The notes under the pieces: model-generated
What the model was told of the DNA's origin: nothing
The model's input: the letters and a program-made list of their open reading frames with translations, nothing else
The model's database searches: none
In this document: piece after piece, positions 7,840-16,882 of the stretch
Numbering within the stretch: the first letter of the stretch is position 1
How the letters are laid out: each line of letters opens with the position of its first letter
Translations under genes and position numbers: made by a program
NCBI GenBank assembly: GCA_049890275.1
Contig: JBMHBT010000006.1
Location: 82,193 to 146,192 of the forward strand
DNA: 64,000 nt
Source of the DNA: UBA7374 sp049890275
GTDB lineage: Bacteria; Verrucomicrobiota; Verrucomicrobiia; Opitutales; Coraliomargaritaceae
Reading direction: 5' to 3'

Positions 7840-8697
7840 ATGCGGGTGGATTGCCACATGCACACGCCGCTTTGCGGGCATGCAGTGGGCGCACCGCTGG
7901 AGTATGCCTTTGTGGCACTGGAAAGGGGTATCGATCTGATTACCATCACTTGTCACATTCCGATGGAGTGGGAGGCGTTCGGGCAGGAGGGGATTCGTAT
8001 GCCATTATCGGCGTTGGATGGCTATATTGCGCTGGTGGAGGATACGGCCGAGAAGGCGCGGGCTTTTGGCGTGGAGGTTTTGTGTGGGATTGAGGCGGAG
8101 GTCTTTCCGGACCTAGGACACATGGAGAGTATGGATGCGGTGTTGGCCTGGCACAAATGGGATTTCGTACTGGGCTCCTTGCACGCGCAGTGCAGGAGCT
8201 ATTTGCTTTGGCTGAAGGAGAACAAAGTGAAGACAGATGCGGGGAAGATTGATTGTTACTTTCGCCATTTAATTGATGGGGCGCAGTCGGGGCGTTATAA
8301 TAGTATGTCTCACCCGGATGTGATCCGGACCTATGGTGTAGTGGATGCATTTGATCCGGCTGTGCACGAGGGGGTCATCCGCGAGTTTTTGCAGGCTTTA
8401 GTCGAATCGGATGTGTGTATGGAGGTGAACACGAGTGGTTTGAATAAGGGGGATTTTGAAGTGCATCCGGATCCGTTGATTCTGGATTGGGCGGCGGAAA
8501 TGGGAGTGAAGTTGACGATGGGTTCGGATTCGCATCATCCACACTCGGTGGGCCAGCATTTTGACACGGTTTTACCGCTGCTTGGTGAGAAGGGTTTTCG
8601 GGATCTCTACTACCACCGTCAAGGCAAGCGGATCCGCATCGATTTACCGGAGAGTTTGTCAAAAGACAGTTCGATGGGGACGATGGATCGACTGTAA
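7840..8697 (+). CDS. PHP-family histidinol-phosphatase-like hydrolase
   Basis: The 285 residues form a PHP metal-dependent phosphoesterase of the HisJ/HisK type. The N-terminal MRVDCHMHTPLCGHA carries the HxH metal motif (H6, H8). Later metal ligands are in GIEAEVFP, GSLHA, SHPDVIRTYG, EVNTSGLNK and MGSDSHHP. HisJ enzymes dephosphorylate L-histidinol phosphate. hisF is present 20 kb away, but this gene sits between pdxH and lysA, so the substrate is not certain. GTG at 7837 and ATG at 7840 are adjacent; the ATG was chosen. Confidence 0.85.
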   Translation: MRVDCHMHTPLCGHAVGAPLEYAFVALERGIDLITITCHIPMEWEAFGQEGIRMPLSALDGYIALVEDTAEKARAFGVEVLCGIEAEVFPDLGHMESMDAVLAWHKWDFVLGSLHAQCRSYLLWLKENKVKTDAGKIDCYFRHLIDGAQSGRYNSMSHPDVIRTYGVVDAFDPAVHEGVIREFLQALVESDVCMEVNTSGLNKGDFEVHPDPLILDWAAEMGVKLTMGSDSHHPHSVGQHFDTVLPLLGEKGFRDLYYHRQGKRIRIDLPESLSKDSSMGTMDRL

Positions 8698-8752
8698 TGA
8701 TCCGACATGGCGCTTGCCAGTGTGCCAACTGCGGTTTTGTTATGGAAGCATC

Positions 8753-10018
8753 ATGTCTGAAACGAACCCAAAGAGTTTTCTCGAAGCATCGTCTGCACGG
8801 GCGATTGCGGACTCGTATGGCACGCCGGTCTATGTCTATGACAGCGGAACTCTGCTAGCGAATGCCCGGGCGGCACTGGCTTTTCCAAATGCCTATGGTT
8901 TGACTGTGCGCTATGCGATGAAGGCGGCACCGAACGGTGCTATTTTACGGCTTTTCCGTGAAGCGGGCTTACAGATTGATGCGAGTTCGGGTTACGAGGC
9001 GCGCCGGGCGATGGCGGCTGGTTTTTCAGGTGAGGCGATTAGCCTGAGCAGCCAAGAGTTACCGAAGGATTTTGCGGAACTGCACCGCTCGGGGGTAGCG
9101 ATCAATGCCTGTTCGCTGCATCAGTTGGAGCGGTTTGGGGAGGCTTTTCCGAAGGGCTCGGTCGGCTTGCGTTTTAACCCGGGTGCCGGTTCGGGAGGGA
9201 ACAACCGGACCAATGTGGGTGGTCCTTCTTCTAGTTTCGGGATTTGGCATGAATGGATTGAGCGGGTTCGCGCGATCGTAGCCCGCTACGAGTTGAAGGT
9301 GGTGCGGATTCACACACATATTGGTTCGGGGAGTGATCCGGAGGTCTGGCAAAAGGTGTCGAGTATGAGTCTGGATTTGGTGCGCGAGTTTGAAGAGGTG
9401 GTTACTTTGAATCTGGGTGGTGGCTACAAGGTGGCGCGGATGCCGGGTGAAACCGGTACGGACCTGCAGGCCTGTGGTGGGCCGGTAGCGGAAAAGTTTC
9501 GCGCTTTCGCAGCGGAGACGGGGCGCGAGATTCATTTGGAGATCGAGCCGGGTACTTTTCTTCTGGCCAATGCTTCGAGTTTGCTGGCACGGGTGCAGGA
9601 TACGGCATCGACCGGAGAAGGGGGCTACGAATTTCTCAAACTGGACGCGGGGATGACGGAGATTCTGCGGCCCTCGCTGTATGGTGCCCAGCACCCGATC
9701 CGGATTTTTCAGCAATCTCCGGTAGCCGGTACCTGTGCTTATGTGGTGGCGGGGCATTGCTGTGAGTCGGGAGATCTATTGACTCCAGCGCCGGGAGATC
9801 CGGAGTTGCTGGCACCGAGGGAGTTGCCGCTAACGGGGATTGGTGATCTCTGTGCGATAGATGGAGCGGGCGCTTATTGTTCGGCGATGTCGGCAAAGCA
9901 CTATAATTCGTATCCGGAAGTGGCGGAGGTTCTCATGGACGAAGCGGGGCAGCCGCAGTTGATTCGTCGGCGCCAGGATCCGGAGGCATTGTGGGCCGAT
10001 GAGTTGCCTGTGGGCTGA
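8753..10018 (+). CDS. lysA: Diaminopimelate decarboxylase (fold-type III PLP)
   Basis: LysA decarboxylates meso-diaminopimelate to lysine. From the ATG at 8753 the protein has 421 residues. The N-terminal barrel has YAMKAAPN with the PLP lysine K57, RFNPGAGSG, HTHIGSGSDPEVW, LNLGGGYKV and EIEPGTFLLANA. The C-terminal beta domain has GHCCESGDLL and the catalytic-cysteine segment, then GAGAYCSAMSAKHYN. The longer frame from 8561 overlaps the PHP gene and is rejected. Paralogous decarboxylases (carboxynorspermidine, arginine) share this fold, but the CCESGD segment fits LysA best. Confidence 0.88.
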   Translation: MSETNPKSFLEASSARAIADSYGTPVYVYDSGTLLANARAALAFPNAYGLTVRYAMKAAPNGAILRLFREAGLQIDASSGYEARRAMAAGFSGEAISLSSQELPKDFAELHRSGVAINACSLHQLERFGEAFPKGSVGLRFNPGAGSGGNNRTNVGGPSSSFGIWHEWIERVRAIVARYELKVVRIHTHIGSGSDPEVWQKVSSMSLDLVREFEEVVTLNLGGGYKVARMPGETGTDLQACGGPVAEKFRAFAAETGREIHLEIEPGTFLLANASSLLARVQDTASTGEGGYEFLKLDAGMTEILRPSLYGAQHPIRIFQQSPVAGTCAYVVAGHCCESGDLLTPAPGDPELLAPRELPLTGIGDLCAIDGAGAYCSAMSAKHYNSYPEVAEVLMDEAGQPQLIRRRQDPEALWADELPVG

Positions 10019-10092
10019 GCGGCTTTTCCGACTTGCCAATTCCGTCTGGTTTCCTGATTTTCTGGGGTCATACCCTTGCCCCTTTTTATAAT

Positions 10093-10365
10093 ATGTCATC
10101 CGAGCACGCTGCCTCGTATCGCCGCTCCTGTCTGCGGGTTACCTTAGTCCTATTATCCATTTGGTTCGCTGTGAGCTTTTGCTGTAGTATTCTGCTGCGT
10201 GACTGGCTGGATGTAAATTTGCCTGCGGTGGGTCATGCTCCCTTTGGGTTCTGGATGGCGCAACAGGGCTCAATTATTTGCTTTGTTCTTTTGCTGATTG
10301 CCTATGCCGTGTTGATCAACCGTTTGGATCGAAAATACGGTTACGATAAGGAGGGTGCTTCGTGA
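10093..10365 (+). CDS. DUF4212-type small subunit of a sodium:solute symporter
   Basis: A 90-residue protein with two hydrophobic spans (about 15-37 and 55-77) and the family pattern of an N-terminal YRRSCLRVTLVLLSIWF and a C-terminal LINRLDRKYGYDKE. Such small subunits (sodium/substrate symporter small subunit, DUF4212) are encoded directly before a large SSS-family permease, as here, with a GTGA overlap. The frame starts further upstream (10033), but the ATG at 10093 matches the family. It is probably required for activity or stability of the large subunit in the inner membrane. Confidence 0.85.
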   Translation: MSSEHAASYRRSCLRVTLVLLSIWFAVSFCCSILLRDWLDVNLPAVGHAPFGFWMAQQGSIICFVLLLIAYAVLINRLDRKYGYDKEGAS

Positions 10366-12197
10366 TTTCGCAAAATCTGCTCAATTTTATTTTTATCGGG
10401 CTCTCGTTTGCTCTCTACATCACGATTGCCTTTCGTTCACGGGCCGGTTCGACGAAGGAGTACTACACGGCGGGCGGGGGCGTTTCTCCGTTTGCTAATG
10501 GGATGGCGACGGCGGCGGACTGGATGTCGGCGGCGACCTTTATCTCGATGGCGGGAACCGTGGCGATTAGCGGCTATGATGCTTCCCGTTTCCTCATGGG
10601 CTGGACGGGTGGCTTTGTTTTGCTGACGGTTCTGATGGTCCCTTACCTGAGGAAGTTCAACAAGGCTACGGTGCCGGACTTTATCGGTGATCGTTACTAT
10701 TCGCGCCTAGCGCGCGGGGTGGCGGTGGTCTGCGCGATCTTTATTTGCATGACCTACATCATGGGCCAAATGCGTGGGGTCGGGGTGGTTTTTTCGCAGC
10801 TTTTTGGGGTCGGTATTCCGGCGGGTGTGCTGGTGGGAGCGGCTATTGTCTTTATCTACGCAGGACTGGGTGGAATGAAAGGGATCACGTACACACAGGT
10901 GGCTCAGTACTGCGTGATGGCTTTCGCTTACACCATACCAGCTATATTTATCGCTATGGCGCTGACCGGAAATGTGATTCCGCAGCTCGGCTTGATCGGT
11001 CAGTATACGGCGGATGGCGAGGCGGTTCCTTTTTTGGATAAGCTCAATCGGATCAATACGGAGTTGGGCTTTCAGGAGTACACTTCGGGTAAGCTCTCGA
11101 CCATTAATATGTTTTGTATCACTGCGGCCTTGATGTGCGGTACGGCCGGATTGCCCCATGTGATTGTGCGATTCTTTACGGTTAAGAATGTTCGTGCGGT
11201 GCGCAAGTCGGCTTGCTGGACACTGGGTTTTATCGCTGTGATTTACCTGACAGCTCCGACTATTGGAGCGTTTTCTCGCGTCAATTTGATCAGCAAGCTA
11301 CAGGATACGGCTTACGTTGATGCGCCTGATTGGTTTCGGGATTTTGAAAAGACCGGGCAAATGGCCTGGGTGGATAAGAACGGTGATGGCCGTATCCAAT
11401 ACTTTGGCCCGGGAAAATCGGAAGCGGGTACGTATAGCGTCTTTCAGGGGAAGGGGCCGACTTATCCGGCCTATGATGCGCCGGAGTCGCAGCGTTTGGG
11501 TAGCCACGGTCAACGTTTGCTGGCCAATAAGGCAGATGACTCCAATCCAAACGAATTGTGGTTTGGAAACGATATCATGGTCATGGCGAATCCTTACATG
11601 GCGAATCTACCGATGTGGGTGACTGCGCTACTGATGGCCGGTTGTATCGCTGCCGCGCTTTCGACAGCAGCGGGTTTGTTACTGGTGCTTTCCACTTCCA
11701 TTTCCCATGACTTGATGAAGAAGATCATCAAGCCGGATCTGAGTGACCGCGAGGAAGTCCTGTATGCCCGTATCGCTTCTTTTGGAGCACTTGCAGTAGC
11801 GGCTTACTTTGGAATCAATCCACCGTCTGCTTTTATCGCCAAGACGGTGGCCTTTGCTTTCGGTCTGGCGGCTTCCTCTTTTTTCCCGACGCTGCTCATG
11901 GGCATATTCTCCTCGCGGGTCAACCGTGCGGGCGGAATCGCCGGGATGGTTGCCGGTATCCTGTTTACCAGTGGATATATCGTCTATTTCCAGTTTCTTG
12001 GCGGTACGAGTGACCAGTTCTTTCTGGGGATCACGCCGGAGGGGATTGGCTTTGTTGGTATGTTGATCAATTTTGCAGTTACGTTTGCGGTGAGTGCTTG
12101 TACCGGTCGTCCCCCGGAGTCAGTCCGTGCGATGGTCGACTCCATCCACATTCCGAATGGGGCCGGATCGGCGAAGGAGCACGACTTTGAGATTTAG
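10362..12197 (+). CDS. Sodium:solute symporter, large subunit (VC_2705-like)
   Basis: A 611-residue SSS-family inner-membrane permease with about 13 hydrophobic spans. It has the family patterns FRSRAGSTKEYYTAGGG, GMATAADWMSAATFISMAG, PHVIVRFFTVKNVRAVRKS and a late AALSTAAGLLLVLSTSISHD. The closest described types carry acetate or other short carboxylates (ActP-like), and acs is in the same window but 19 kb away. A long extracytoplasmic segment near residue 340 has DKNGDGRIQY, which looks like an EF-hand calcium loop. It starts with GTG overlapping the small-subunit stop. Confidence 0.88.
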   Translation: MISQNLLNFIFIGLSFALYITIAFRSRAGSTKEYYTAGGGVSPFANGMATAADWMSAATFISMAGTVAISGYDASRFLMGWTGGFVLLTVLMVPYLRKFNKATVPDFIGDRYYSRLARGVAVVCAIFICMTYIMGQMRGVGVVFSQLFGVGIPAGVLVGAAIVFIYAGLGGMKGITYTQVAQYCVMAFAYTIPAIFIAMALTGNVIPQLGLIGQYTADGEAVPFLDKLNRINTELGFQEYTSGKLSTINMFCITAALMCGTAGLPHVIVRFFTVKNVRAVRKSACWTLGFIAVIYLTAPTIGAFSRVNLISKLQDTAYVDAPDWFRDFEKTGQMAWVDKNGDGRIQYFGPGKSEAGTYSVFQGKGPTYPAYDAPESQRLGSHGQRLLANKADDSNPNELWFGNDIMVMANPYMANLPMWVTALLMAGCIAAALSTAAGLLLVLSTSISHDLMKKIIKPDLSDREEVLYARIASFGALAVAAYFGINPPSAFIAKTVAFAFGLAASSFFPTLLMGIFSSRVNRAGGIAGMVAGILFTSGYIVYFQFLGGTSDQFFLGITPEGIGFVGMLINFAVTFAVSACTGRPPESVRAMVDSIHIPNGAGSAKEHDFEI

Positions 12198-12220
12198 CCT
12201 GAAACTTTCAGATGTCCGAT

Positions 12221-13060
12221 CTAGCCCAGCCAGCGTGCCCAGGTACCGCTGGGTACCGGGCAGGCACCGTCTTCTCCGGTGAGAAGCATCTCGCCGTGTT
12301 CGATTGTCCCTTTTGGCAGGAGTTGATGGAGCAGGTTATCGAGCACAATGGGAGTGAAGCCGGGTGTGTGACTGGTGAGGTAGACGAAGGCGGGTCGGTC
12401 GCTGAGAACAGCGCGGACTCGTTCCAGAGTTTCCAGCATCGCGTGTTCGATCTTGTAGAGTTCGCCTCCTTTACCGCGGCCAAAGGAGGGCGGATCCAGG
12501 AGGACGCCGTCATAGCGACGACCTCGGCGCTCTTCCCTCTGGAGGAATTTGTTGACGTCGTCGACGATCCAGCGGATGGGGTGGTCTTCCAATTGGTTGA
12601 GGGTGGCGTTTTCCCGTGCCCATTGGACCATGCCCTTGGAGGCATCGACGTGACAACAATGGGCACCGCCCTGAGCGGCGGCGAGGGTGGCACCACCGGA
12701 GTAGGCGAAGAGGTTGAGGAATTGGAGCGGTTCTTTTCGTTTCTGTGTTTCTGCCGTGCACCGTGTACGGAGCCACTCCCAGATCGATCGGGTCTCGGGA
12801 AAGATGCCGAGGTGCCCGAAGTCGGTAGTCGAGAGTTTCATGCGCACGCCTTGGACCGGTACGATCCAGTGCTCGGGTAGCCGATCCCGCCCCCGCCACT
12901 CGAGCCCGTCCTTGCGGGTGAAGCGGGCGTCGGCCTTTTTCCACAAGCTGGGTTGGGAGGGTGCCCAGACGGCCTGCGCGCAGGGCCGATCCAGTACACA
13001 GGAACCAAAGCGCTCCAGTTTGCGCCCGTGTCCACTGTCGAGCAATGCATAGTCATCCAT
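12221..13060 (-). CDS. RlmI-like class I SAM-dependent methyltransferase
   Basis: About 279 residues from ATG 13060 (MDDYALLDSGHGRKLERFG, the family's usual N-terminus). The Rossmann core has LNLFAYSGGATLAAA (SAM binding) and LLDPPSFGRG, typical of m5C rRNA methyltransferases of the RlmI/RlmK group. The N-terminal PUA domain of RlmI appears to be absent or reduced. Alternative starts are ATG 13069 and TTG 13072. It converges on the symporter gene with a 23-base gap. The rRNA substrate is inferred only from the family. Confidence 0.85.
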   Translation of the reverse strand: MDDYALLDSGHGRKLERFGSCVLDRPCAQAVWAPSQPSLWKKADARFTRKDGLEWRGRDRLPEHWIVPVQGVRMKLSTTDFGHLGIFPETRSIWEWLRTRCTAETQKRKEPLQFLNLFAYSGGATLAAAQGGAHCCHVDASKGMVQWARENATLNQLEDHPIRWIVDDVNKFLQREERRGRRYDGVLLDPPSFGRGKGGELYKIEHAMLETLERVRAVLSDRPAFVYLTSHTPGFTPIVLDNLLHQLLPKGTIEHGEMLLTGEDGACPVPSGTWARWLG

Positions 13061-13170
13061 AAGGATCATCAAGGTGGTAAAAGGGCTCTATGTGAAGGGT
13101 ATTATTGCAGCTTGTAAGCAGTATCGACTCATGGTTAACTAGCCATTATAACTAGACACGACCGAGCAAT

Positions 13171-13695
13171 ATGCATTCTGTTTTGATATTAACTGTAAGT
13201 GGGCCGGATCGTTCCGGTTTGGTGGAGCGCTTGGCTAAAGTGGTGGCCAGCAACGGCGGAAATTGGGAACACAGCCGGATGGCTCATTTGGCCGGGCGTT
13301 TTGTCGGACTACTGCAGGTGTCGGTGCCGGGTGTTCAGCAACAGGATTTGGAGGCAGCGTTACGCTGTATCGAGGGTCTGGACGTGAAGATTGCTACGGG
13401 AGAATTTTCTGCTTTTGAATCCGAGGCTCCGGTCGGTGGAGTGATTGATTTAGAGGTAGTGGGAAGTGATCAGCCCGGAATTGTGTACGATGTTTTTCGT
13501 GCCTTGGCAGCCGCTGGGGTCAATGTCGAGAAGTTGTCTACCCGTACGTTTACGGCGCGTGATTCGGGCACCATGCTCTTTGAGGCAAAGGCTAAGTTGG
13601 CTTGTCAGTCTGGAGTGGATATGGATGCTTTACGCCTGCAATTAGAAGGTATTGCCCAGGACATCCTGGTTGAAATCAGTCTGAAAAAAAGTTGA
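13171..13695 (+). CDS. Double-ACT-domain protein, GcvR-like
   Basis: The 174 residues contain two ACT domains. The first is about 3-80, starting VLILTVSGPDRSGLVERLAKVVASNGG. The second is about 92-172, starting DLEVVGSDQPGIVYDVFRALAAAGVNVEKL. This is the architecture of GcvR and of YkoB/ACR-type amino acid sensors. GcvR in enterobacteria represses glycine cleavage through GcvA, but no gcv gene is nearby, so the role is only 'amino-acid-responsive regulator'. Transcribed divergently from the methyltransferase, with a 98-110 base promoter gap. Confidence 0.8.
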   Translation: MHSVLILTVSGPDRSGLVERLAKVVASNGGNWEHSRMAHLAGRFVGLLQVSVPGVQQQDLEAALRCIEGLDVKIATGEFSAFESEAPVGGVIDLEVVGSDQPGIVYDVFRALAAAGVNVEKLSTRTFTARDSGTMLFEAKAKLACQSGVDMDALRLQLEGIAQDILVEISLKKS

Positions 13696-13728
13696 TCTTT
13701 ATTTTTTTGGTGAATAGAAATATTTCTA

Positions 13729-14496
13729 ATGTTCACTATAATATCCCGTTTTTTGAGCCATGTTCTACCCCTGATCGTATTGGTTCTTATAAGTCGGTTG
13801 GATGCAGAAATTCGACCTTTCTCAAGTAGCAATGGCATGACAATCGAAGCTGAACTCGTGGAGGCTTCAGACGACAAGGTAACCATCCGGAGAAAAGATG
13901 GAATGCTTTTTAAGGATGTCCCCCTATCCCGCTTTTCCGAAGCAGACCGTGAGTACGTCGAAGGGTGGCGGGAAAAACAAAAAGAGCTGGAAAGTATGCC
14001 GGATCTGAAGGCTGATTCGCGAATCCGTCTCTATGTCCTTCGAGGCAGGGATGACGATAAAAACGACTACAATGATATTGATGATCGCGTTATTACTTTT
14101 GAACCGGGAGTAGCGATTCAGAGTGAGGAAAAGGATACCAGTTATTTAGGAGTGAGGGGCAGTCTGGTGATCGTAGGAAAAGGGGTCATCAATGACGACA
14201 TCTACACGATTCTGGATGCGCAGGATTTTGAAATTAACATTCTGTCGCGTCAGAAAGCGAGTTGGAAGGGCACTGCTTTTGAGTGCAGGTACGACCCTGA
14301 TTACGGAGGTTTTGAGTACGGTGGTTATTTGCTGGTGTTGCGCAACCGCGCGGGTGACATCGTTCAAACAAAGGCATCCAAAACATCATGGAGCGACCAT
14401 CCGGAACGCATTTTAAATGCGAAGAAATTTGTCGGCTTCAACAGTCACTTCACCAAGACAGAGAAGTTACATACGACTTTCGGTATACCGAAATAA
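13729..14496 (+). CDS. Secreted protein with SHD1-like domain, function unknown
   Basis: A 255-residue protein with an N-terminal signal peptide (HVLPLIVLVLISRLDA, cut near residue 26). Residues about 28-80 resemble the SLA1-homology-1-like domain common in Planctomycetes and Verrucomicrobia: a beta-strand set ending KDVPLSRFSEADREYVEGWR. The remaining region (90-255) is unrecognised and rich in charged residues and aromatics. It begins 33 bases after the ACT protein on the same strand. Confidence 0.7.
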   Translation: MFTIISRFLSHVLPLIVLVLISRLDAEIRPFSSSNGMTIEAELVEASDDKVTIRRKDGMLFKDVPLSRFSEADREYVEGWREKQKELESMPDLKADSRIRLYVLRGRDDDKNDYNDIDDRVITFEPGVAIQSEEKDTSYLGVRGSLVIVGKGVINDDIYTILDAQDFEINILSRQKASWKGTAFECRYDPDYGGFEYGGYLLVLRNRAGDIVQTKASKTSWSDHPERILNAKKFVGFNSHFTKTEKLHTTFGIPK

Positions 14497-14514
14497 TGTC
14501 TCTGTAGGCACCCG

Positions 14515-14862
14515 CTAAAAGGGTACTTCTTCGTCGAGTACTTCATCACCCGGATCAAAAGGTGGGGGCTGATCATCATCAACTGGTGCCGAACCGCTCT
14601 CCGCTTCGATCTTCCAGGCAACAAGATTGACGAAGTACTTTTCGTTCCACTCGCGGCCATTGATGTCGAAAGAAACTTTCACACGGTCACCTTTCTTCAG
14701 TTTACCGACGAGTTCGACGCGTTCTTTTAGACATTCGAATTTGATGTCTTGAGGGAATTTTTCTGCGCCGTCATTGACGACAAATTCGCGCTTGTTGAAT
14801 CCACTGGCAAAGGTCTGCTCCGGGAAGATTTCTTTTACAGTTCCGCTTAATTCGTAAGACAT
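14515..14862 (-). CDS. DUF3127 protein with SSB-like acidic C-terminus
   Basis: From ATG 14862 (MSYELSGTVKEIF, preceded by GGAGCT) the product is 115 residues. Residues 1-85 fit DUF3127, a small OB-fold-like family: KREFVVNDGAEKFPQDIKFE, then GDRVKVSFDINGREWNEKYF. The tail is acidic and ends DEEVPF, which looks like the DDDIPF tip of single-stranded DNA-binding protein that recruits partner enzymes. The open frame reaches 14922, but the upstream part lacks family similarity. Confidence 0.82.
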   Translation of the reverse strand: MSYELSGTVKEIFPEQTFASGFNKREFVVNDGAEKFPQDIKFECLKERVELVGKLKKGDRVKVSFDINGREWNEKYFVNLVAWKIEAESGSAPVDDDQPPPFDPGDEVLDEEVPF

Positions 14863-15013
14863 AGCTCCATTAATGATCAGCCGAGGGCGTGCAGGCAAAT
14901 TTTTTTCTACTGTGATTTGCAAAACAACATGAGTGGTCGGGCTGTATTTATGAGATTGATTCGCAAATATTATTTAATTGACGGAAATGATTTCGGGCTG
15001 TCATCTCCTCTGG

Positions 15014-16846
15014 ATGCAATTAGCGATCCGATCTTTTCTTCCATTGAGCCTGTTTTGTGGTGCTTGCCTGACCGCTCAAGCAATGGAGGAACCCTTGGTT
15101 TCTGAACCGGTTTATGAACTTCAAGACTTTGTCGTTGTGGCTACGCGCACACCGCTGGGTTTGGATCGGGTTTCTCCCTCGGTCAGTTACATTTCTGTCG
15201 AGGAGATGGAAATTTGGCAGGACACTCATTTGACGGATGTTCTGGAGCGTGAGGCGGGCCTAACTTTGATTTCTAGTGGTGCCAAGGGTGCGCAGACTTC
15301 ACTGTTTACTCGTGGCACAAACAGCGACCATACCTCTTTCTTTATCGATGGCCGTCGCATGAGTAGTGGTTTCGGCAACCTGTATGATCTAGAGCATATT
15401 CAAGTCTCCGGTTTGGAGAGTGTACAGGTGTTGAAGGGTGCGGCCTCGGTTCAGTATGGTTCCAGCAATATCGGGGGTGTGGTTGATCTGCGTACAGCTA
15501 CTGGTTTGAATTCTTATGGGCTGGAAGCATCTGTCCAAGGAGAGTTTGGCTCGAATGATTATTATTCCGGTGGTTTCGGACTGTCTTATGCGGAGGATAA
15601 TTGGGGACTTCAGGTAGATGGCAGCGGATTGGCCACAGAGAATGAGCGCGAGAATGACGAATACGAAGCGATCCAGCAACTGCATCGGGTGGACGTTCGT
15701 CTGAACAAGCGCTTACAGTTTGAATGGCTTTCGCTCTTCAATCAATCCGACAAGCAATTGCCCGGTGACCGCTTCAATCCGACGCTGCAGGACGAGCAGG
15801 AAAACACCACCTGGCTGCTTTCGCCCGGGCTGCGCTTCAAGGTGGACAGTTTTGAACTGCACGCTTTTTACTCGCGTTCCGGCTATAAACTTCAATTGGA
15901 AAAGCCAGCCTCGAACAGTGAAATCAAGGTGGATGGAGACGAATTTAATCTACAGGCGGATCTTGAAGCATCGGATGCTCTGCTTCTCTCCAGCGGTTTG
16001 CTCTACCGCAACGACGAGGCAAAAAACGACTCCCTTGGCTACCGCAACCACTTCGAGCAGTTCGGTCTGTTTGGGCAGGCACTTTGGCAGGTTACGGAGT
16101 CCCTAGAACTGCGAGGCGGCTTGCGCTGGGATTACTTCAGCGAATTTGATGAGAAGAGTACCGGCAGCATCGAAGCGATTTACAGCGTGAGCGATTCCGG
16201 CCTGTCGCTTTTTGCCAAACTTGGCTCGTCCTACGCTCCGCCCAGTGCTGCAGATATTGCCTATGATGTAGATACCACAGTCACACCATTGGAGCCGGAG
16301 GAAAGTGTTTCATACGAGTTCGGCTTGCGGCAGGTAGCATTTCAGGAATCGTTGACAACTTCACTGGTTGTCTTCCGCAATGAGATTGATGAGCTTTTGG
16401 ATTATGATCTAGGCTCTTTCGATACCTTCAATGTAGAAAAGGCCAAGACGCAGGGTGTCGAGTTTCAGTGCGATTATGCATTGGGGCAAAAGACGGACCT
16501 TCACTTTGGCTATACCCATTTGCATGCCGTCGGGAGCAATGGAAGGTTGCTTCGCCGTCCGCGTCACACAGTCCATATGAGTATCCACCATCGGCCTGCA
16601 CAAAATCTCTCCTTTGGCATCCGTAGTCTGGGGAGCTTCGATCGAAAGGATACGGATCCAGTCACCTTTTCCGGGGTTCAGGCAAAGGACTATTTTGTTG
16701 CCAACTTAGTCGCCGACTGGGAGGTCACCGATCAATGGTCGCTTTATTGCCGCGTGGAAAATCTCTTCGATAAGTATTACGAACCGGCGGCGGGTTACCC
16801 TGCGCTGGGACGGTCGGGCTATCTGGGTGCGCGCTATCGTTTTTGA
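15014..16846 (+). CDS. TonB-dependent outer-membrane receptor, BtuB-like
   Basis: About 610 residues, short for TonB receptors and close to BtuB. A signal peptide (to about AQA, residue 23) precedes a TonB-box-like region ELQDFVVVATRTP. The plug domain (about 40-150) has VLEREAGLTLISSG, SLFTRGTNSDHTSFFIDG and VLKGAASVQYGSSNIGGVVDL. A 22-strand barrel ends ENLFDKYYEPAAGYPALGRSGYLGARYRF split over strands, with terminal Phe. A Fur-type gene follows, then a convergent ABC importer. Together with the adenosyltransferase relative at 20523 this suggests corrinoid uptake; iron chelates remain possible. ATG 14987 is an alternative start. Confidence 0.82.
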   Translation: MQLAIRSFLPLSLFCGACLTAQAMEEPLVSEPVYELQDFVVVATRTPLGLDRVSPSVSYISVEEMEIWQDTHLTDVLEREAGLTLISSGAKGAQTSLFTRGTNSDHTSFFIDGRRMSSGFGNLYDLEHIQVSGLESVQVLKGAASVQYGSSNIGGVVDLRTATGLNSYGLEASVQGEFGSNDYYSGGFGLSYAEDNWGLQVDGSGLATENERENDEYEAIQQLHRVDVRLNKRLQFEWLSLFNQSDKQLPGDRFNPTLQDEQENTTWLLSPGLRFKVDSFELHAFYSRSGYKLQLEKPASNSEIKVDGDEFNLQADLEASDALLLSSGLLYRNDEAKNDSLGYRNHFEQFGLFGQALWQVTESLELRGGLRWDYFSEFDEKSTGSIEAIYSVSDSGLSLFAKLGSSYAPPSAADIAYDVDTTVTPLEPEESVSYEFGLRQVAFQESLTTSLVVFRNEIDELLDYDLGSFDTFNVEKAKTQGVEFQCDYALGQKTDLHFGYTHLHAVGSNGRLLRRPRHTVHMSIHHRPAQNLSFGIRSLGSFDRKDTDPVTFSGVQAKDYFVANLVADWEVTDQWSLYCRVENLFDKYYEPAAGYPALGRSGYLGARYRF

Positions 16847-16882
16847 TTGTCTGCAGGGTCTTGCTTTTCAAGCATAGAATCC

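Noticed and set aside
8561..8752. N-terminal extension of lysA
   Set aside because: It overlaps the PHP gene in another frame and has no similarity to decarboxylases.
14863..15013. Cobalamin riboswitch upstream of the TonB receptor
   Set aside because: No B12-box-like conserved core could be found by eye here or at 20280-20522.
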